Below are positions 6,102 through 6,194 of a stretch of DNA of 6,194 nt, piece by piece. The translations under genes were made by a program, and so were the position numbers. A model generated the notes under the pieces. The model did not search any database. It saw only the letters and a list, made by a program, of their open reading frames with translations, and was not told where the DNA came from. The DNA is taken from positions 1 through 6,194 of the forward strand of contig JAGLQQ010000083.1 of NCBI GenBank assembly GCA_023136735.1, in the 5' to 3' direction. How positions within the stretch are numbered: position 1 is the stretch's first letter; the number at the start of each line of letters is the position of its first letter. This DNA comes from Candidatus Omnitrophota bacterium (GTDB lineage Bacteria > Omnitrophota > Gorgyraeia > B26-G9).

Positions 6102-6130
6102 ATGTTAGGGTAAAAACATATTTATGTCAA
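6102..6130 (-). promoter_or_regulatory. Putative promoter of the FAD-linked oxidase gene
   Basis: On the minus strand a perfect TTGACA (6125-6130) and TAACAT (6102-6107) are separated by 17 bases. Initiation would fall near 6095, only a few bases before the start codon, giving a nearly leaderless message whose AAAGAAG ribosome binding site is at its very 5' end. The -35 box lies within one arm of the inverted repeat at 6126-6160. Confidence 0.5.
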
Positions 6131-6160
6131 GTGCCAGCCAAAAGGGTCCCGTCGCTTGAC
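6126..6160. repeat. Inverted repeat in a GC-richer edge segment, possible mobile or REP-like element end
   Basis: GTCAAGTG (6126-6133) can pair with CGCTTGAC (6153-6160): seven Watson-Crick pairs and one G-U, around a 19-base loop. Imperfect direct repeats overlap it: GTGCC..AAAA (6131-6143, with a 4-base insertion) and GTGCCAAAA (6165-6173). The segment 6131-6194 looks richer in G and C than the intergenic DNA elsewhere in the window. Short frames run in from the window edge on the minus strand (6122-6193 and 6127-6192), but no protein family is recognisable in them. The nature of the element is inferred from layout only. Confidence 0.35.
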
Positions 6161-6194
6161 TTCTGTGCCAAAATCCGCTTTGTCCTTACCTCTT

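Noticed and set aside
6122..6193. Minus-strand frames entering from the right edge as the C-terminus of a real upstream gene
   Set aside because: More than one frame is open over this short stretch and no motif decides between them, so it is not called as a coding sequence; it is kept as a repeat-bearing edge.

Overview
The window is an AT-rich bacterial chromosome segment holding seven complete genes in compact transcription units. The kdsB gene (CMP-Kdo synthesis) points to a Gram-negative cell with lipopolysaccharide. A secreted D,D-carboxypeptidase shows a peptidoglycan wall, and a stand-alone low-potential ferredoxin fits an anaerobic or ferredoxin-based metabolism. No marker fixes the phylum. 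An uncultured Gram-negative lineage of the Omnitrophota/Elusimicrobiota kind is an impression only, not a result.

Left part (1-1631). A small [4Fe-4S] ferredoxin on the + strand has its own sigma70-like promoter. It ends in a strong hairpin that also works as a terminator in the opposite direction. Converging on it from the right is a two-gene minus-strand unit: a YjbQ/UPF0047 protein, then an S11-family D-Ala-D-Ala carboxypeptidase. These two are one base apart, with the second gene's ribosome binding site inside the first gene's last codons.

Middle (1632-3057). A 120-base divergent intergenic region carries a near-consensus promoter for a pyrE-kdsB operon, a weaker overlapping promoter candidate for yjbQ, and a perfect 8-2-8 palindrome that could be an operator. 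PyrE makes OMP, the precursor of UMP and CTP, and KdsB uses CTP to activate Kdo, so the pair links pyrimidine supply to lipopolysaccharide synthesis.

Right part (3054-6194, minus strand). A GlcD/D-lactate-dehydrogenase type FAD oxidase is followed by the most unusual gene here, a divergent SecY paralogue. It keeps the ten-segment SecY membrane core and the plug/TM2 and TM5 signatures. It has lost the recognisable SecA/ribosome-contact motifs in cytoplasmic loops C4 and C5, and it carries an extra C-terminal cytoplasmic domain of roughly 80 residues. Its stop codon overlaps that of kdsB tail to tail. The last 70 bases of the window look GC-richer than the rest and contain an inverted repeat plus imperfect direct repeats. 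They may be the edge of a mobile or REP-like element that supplies the -35 box of the oxidase gene.
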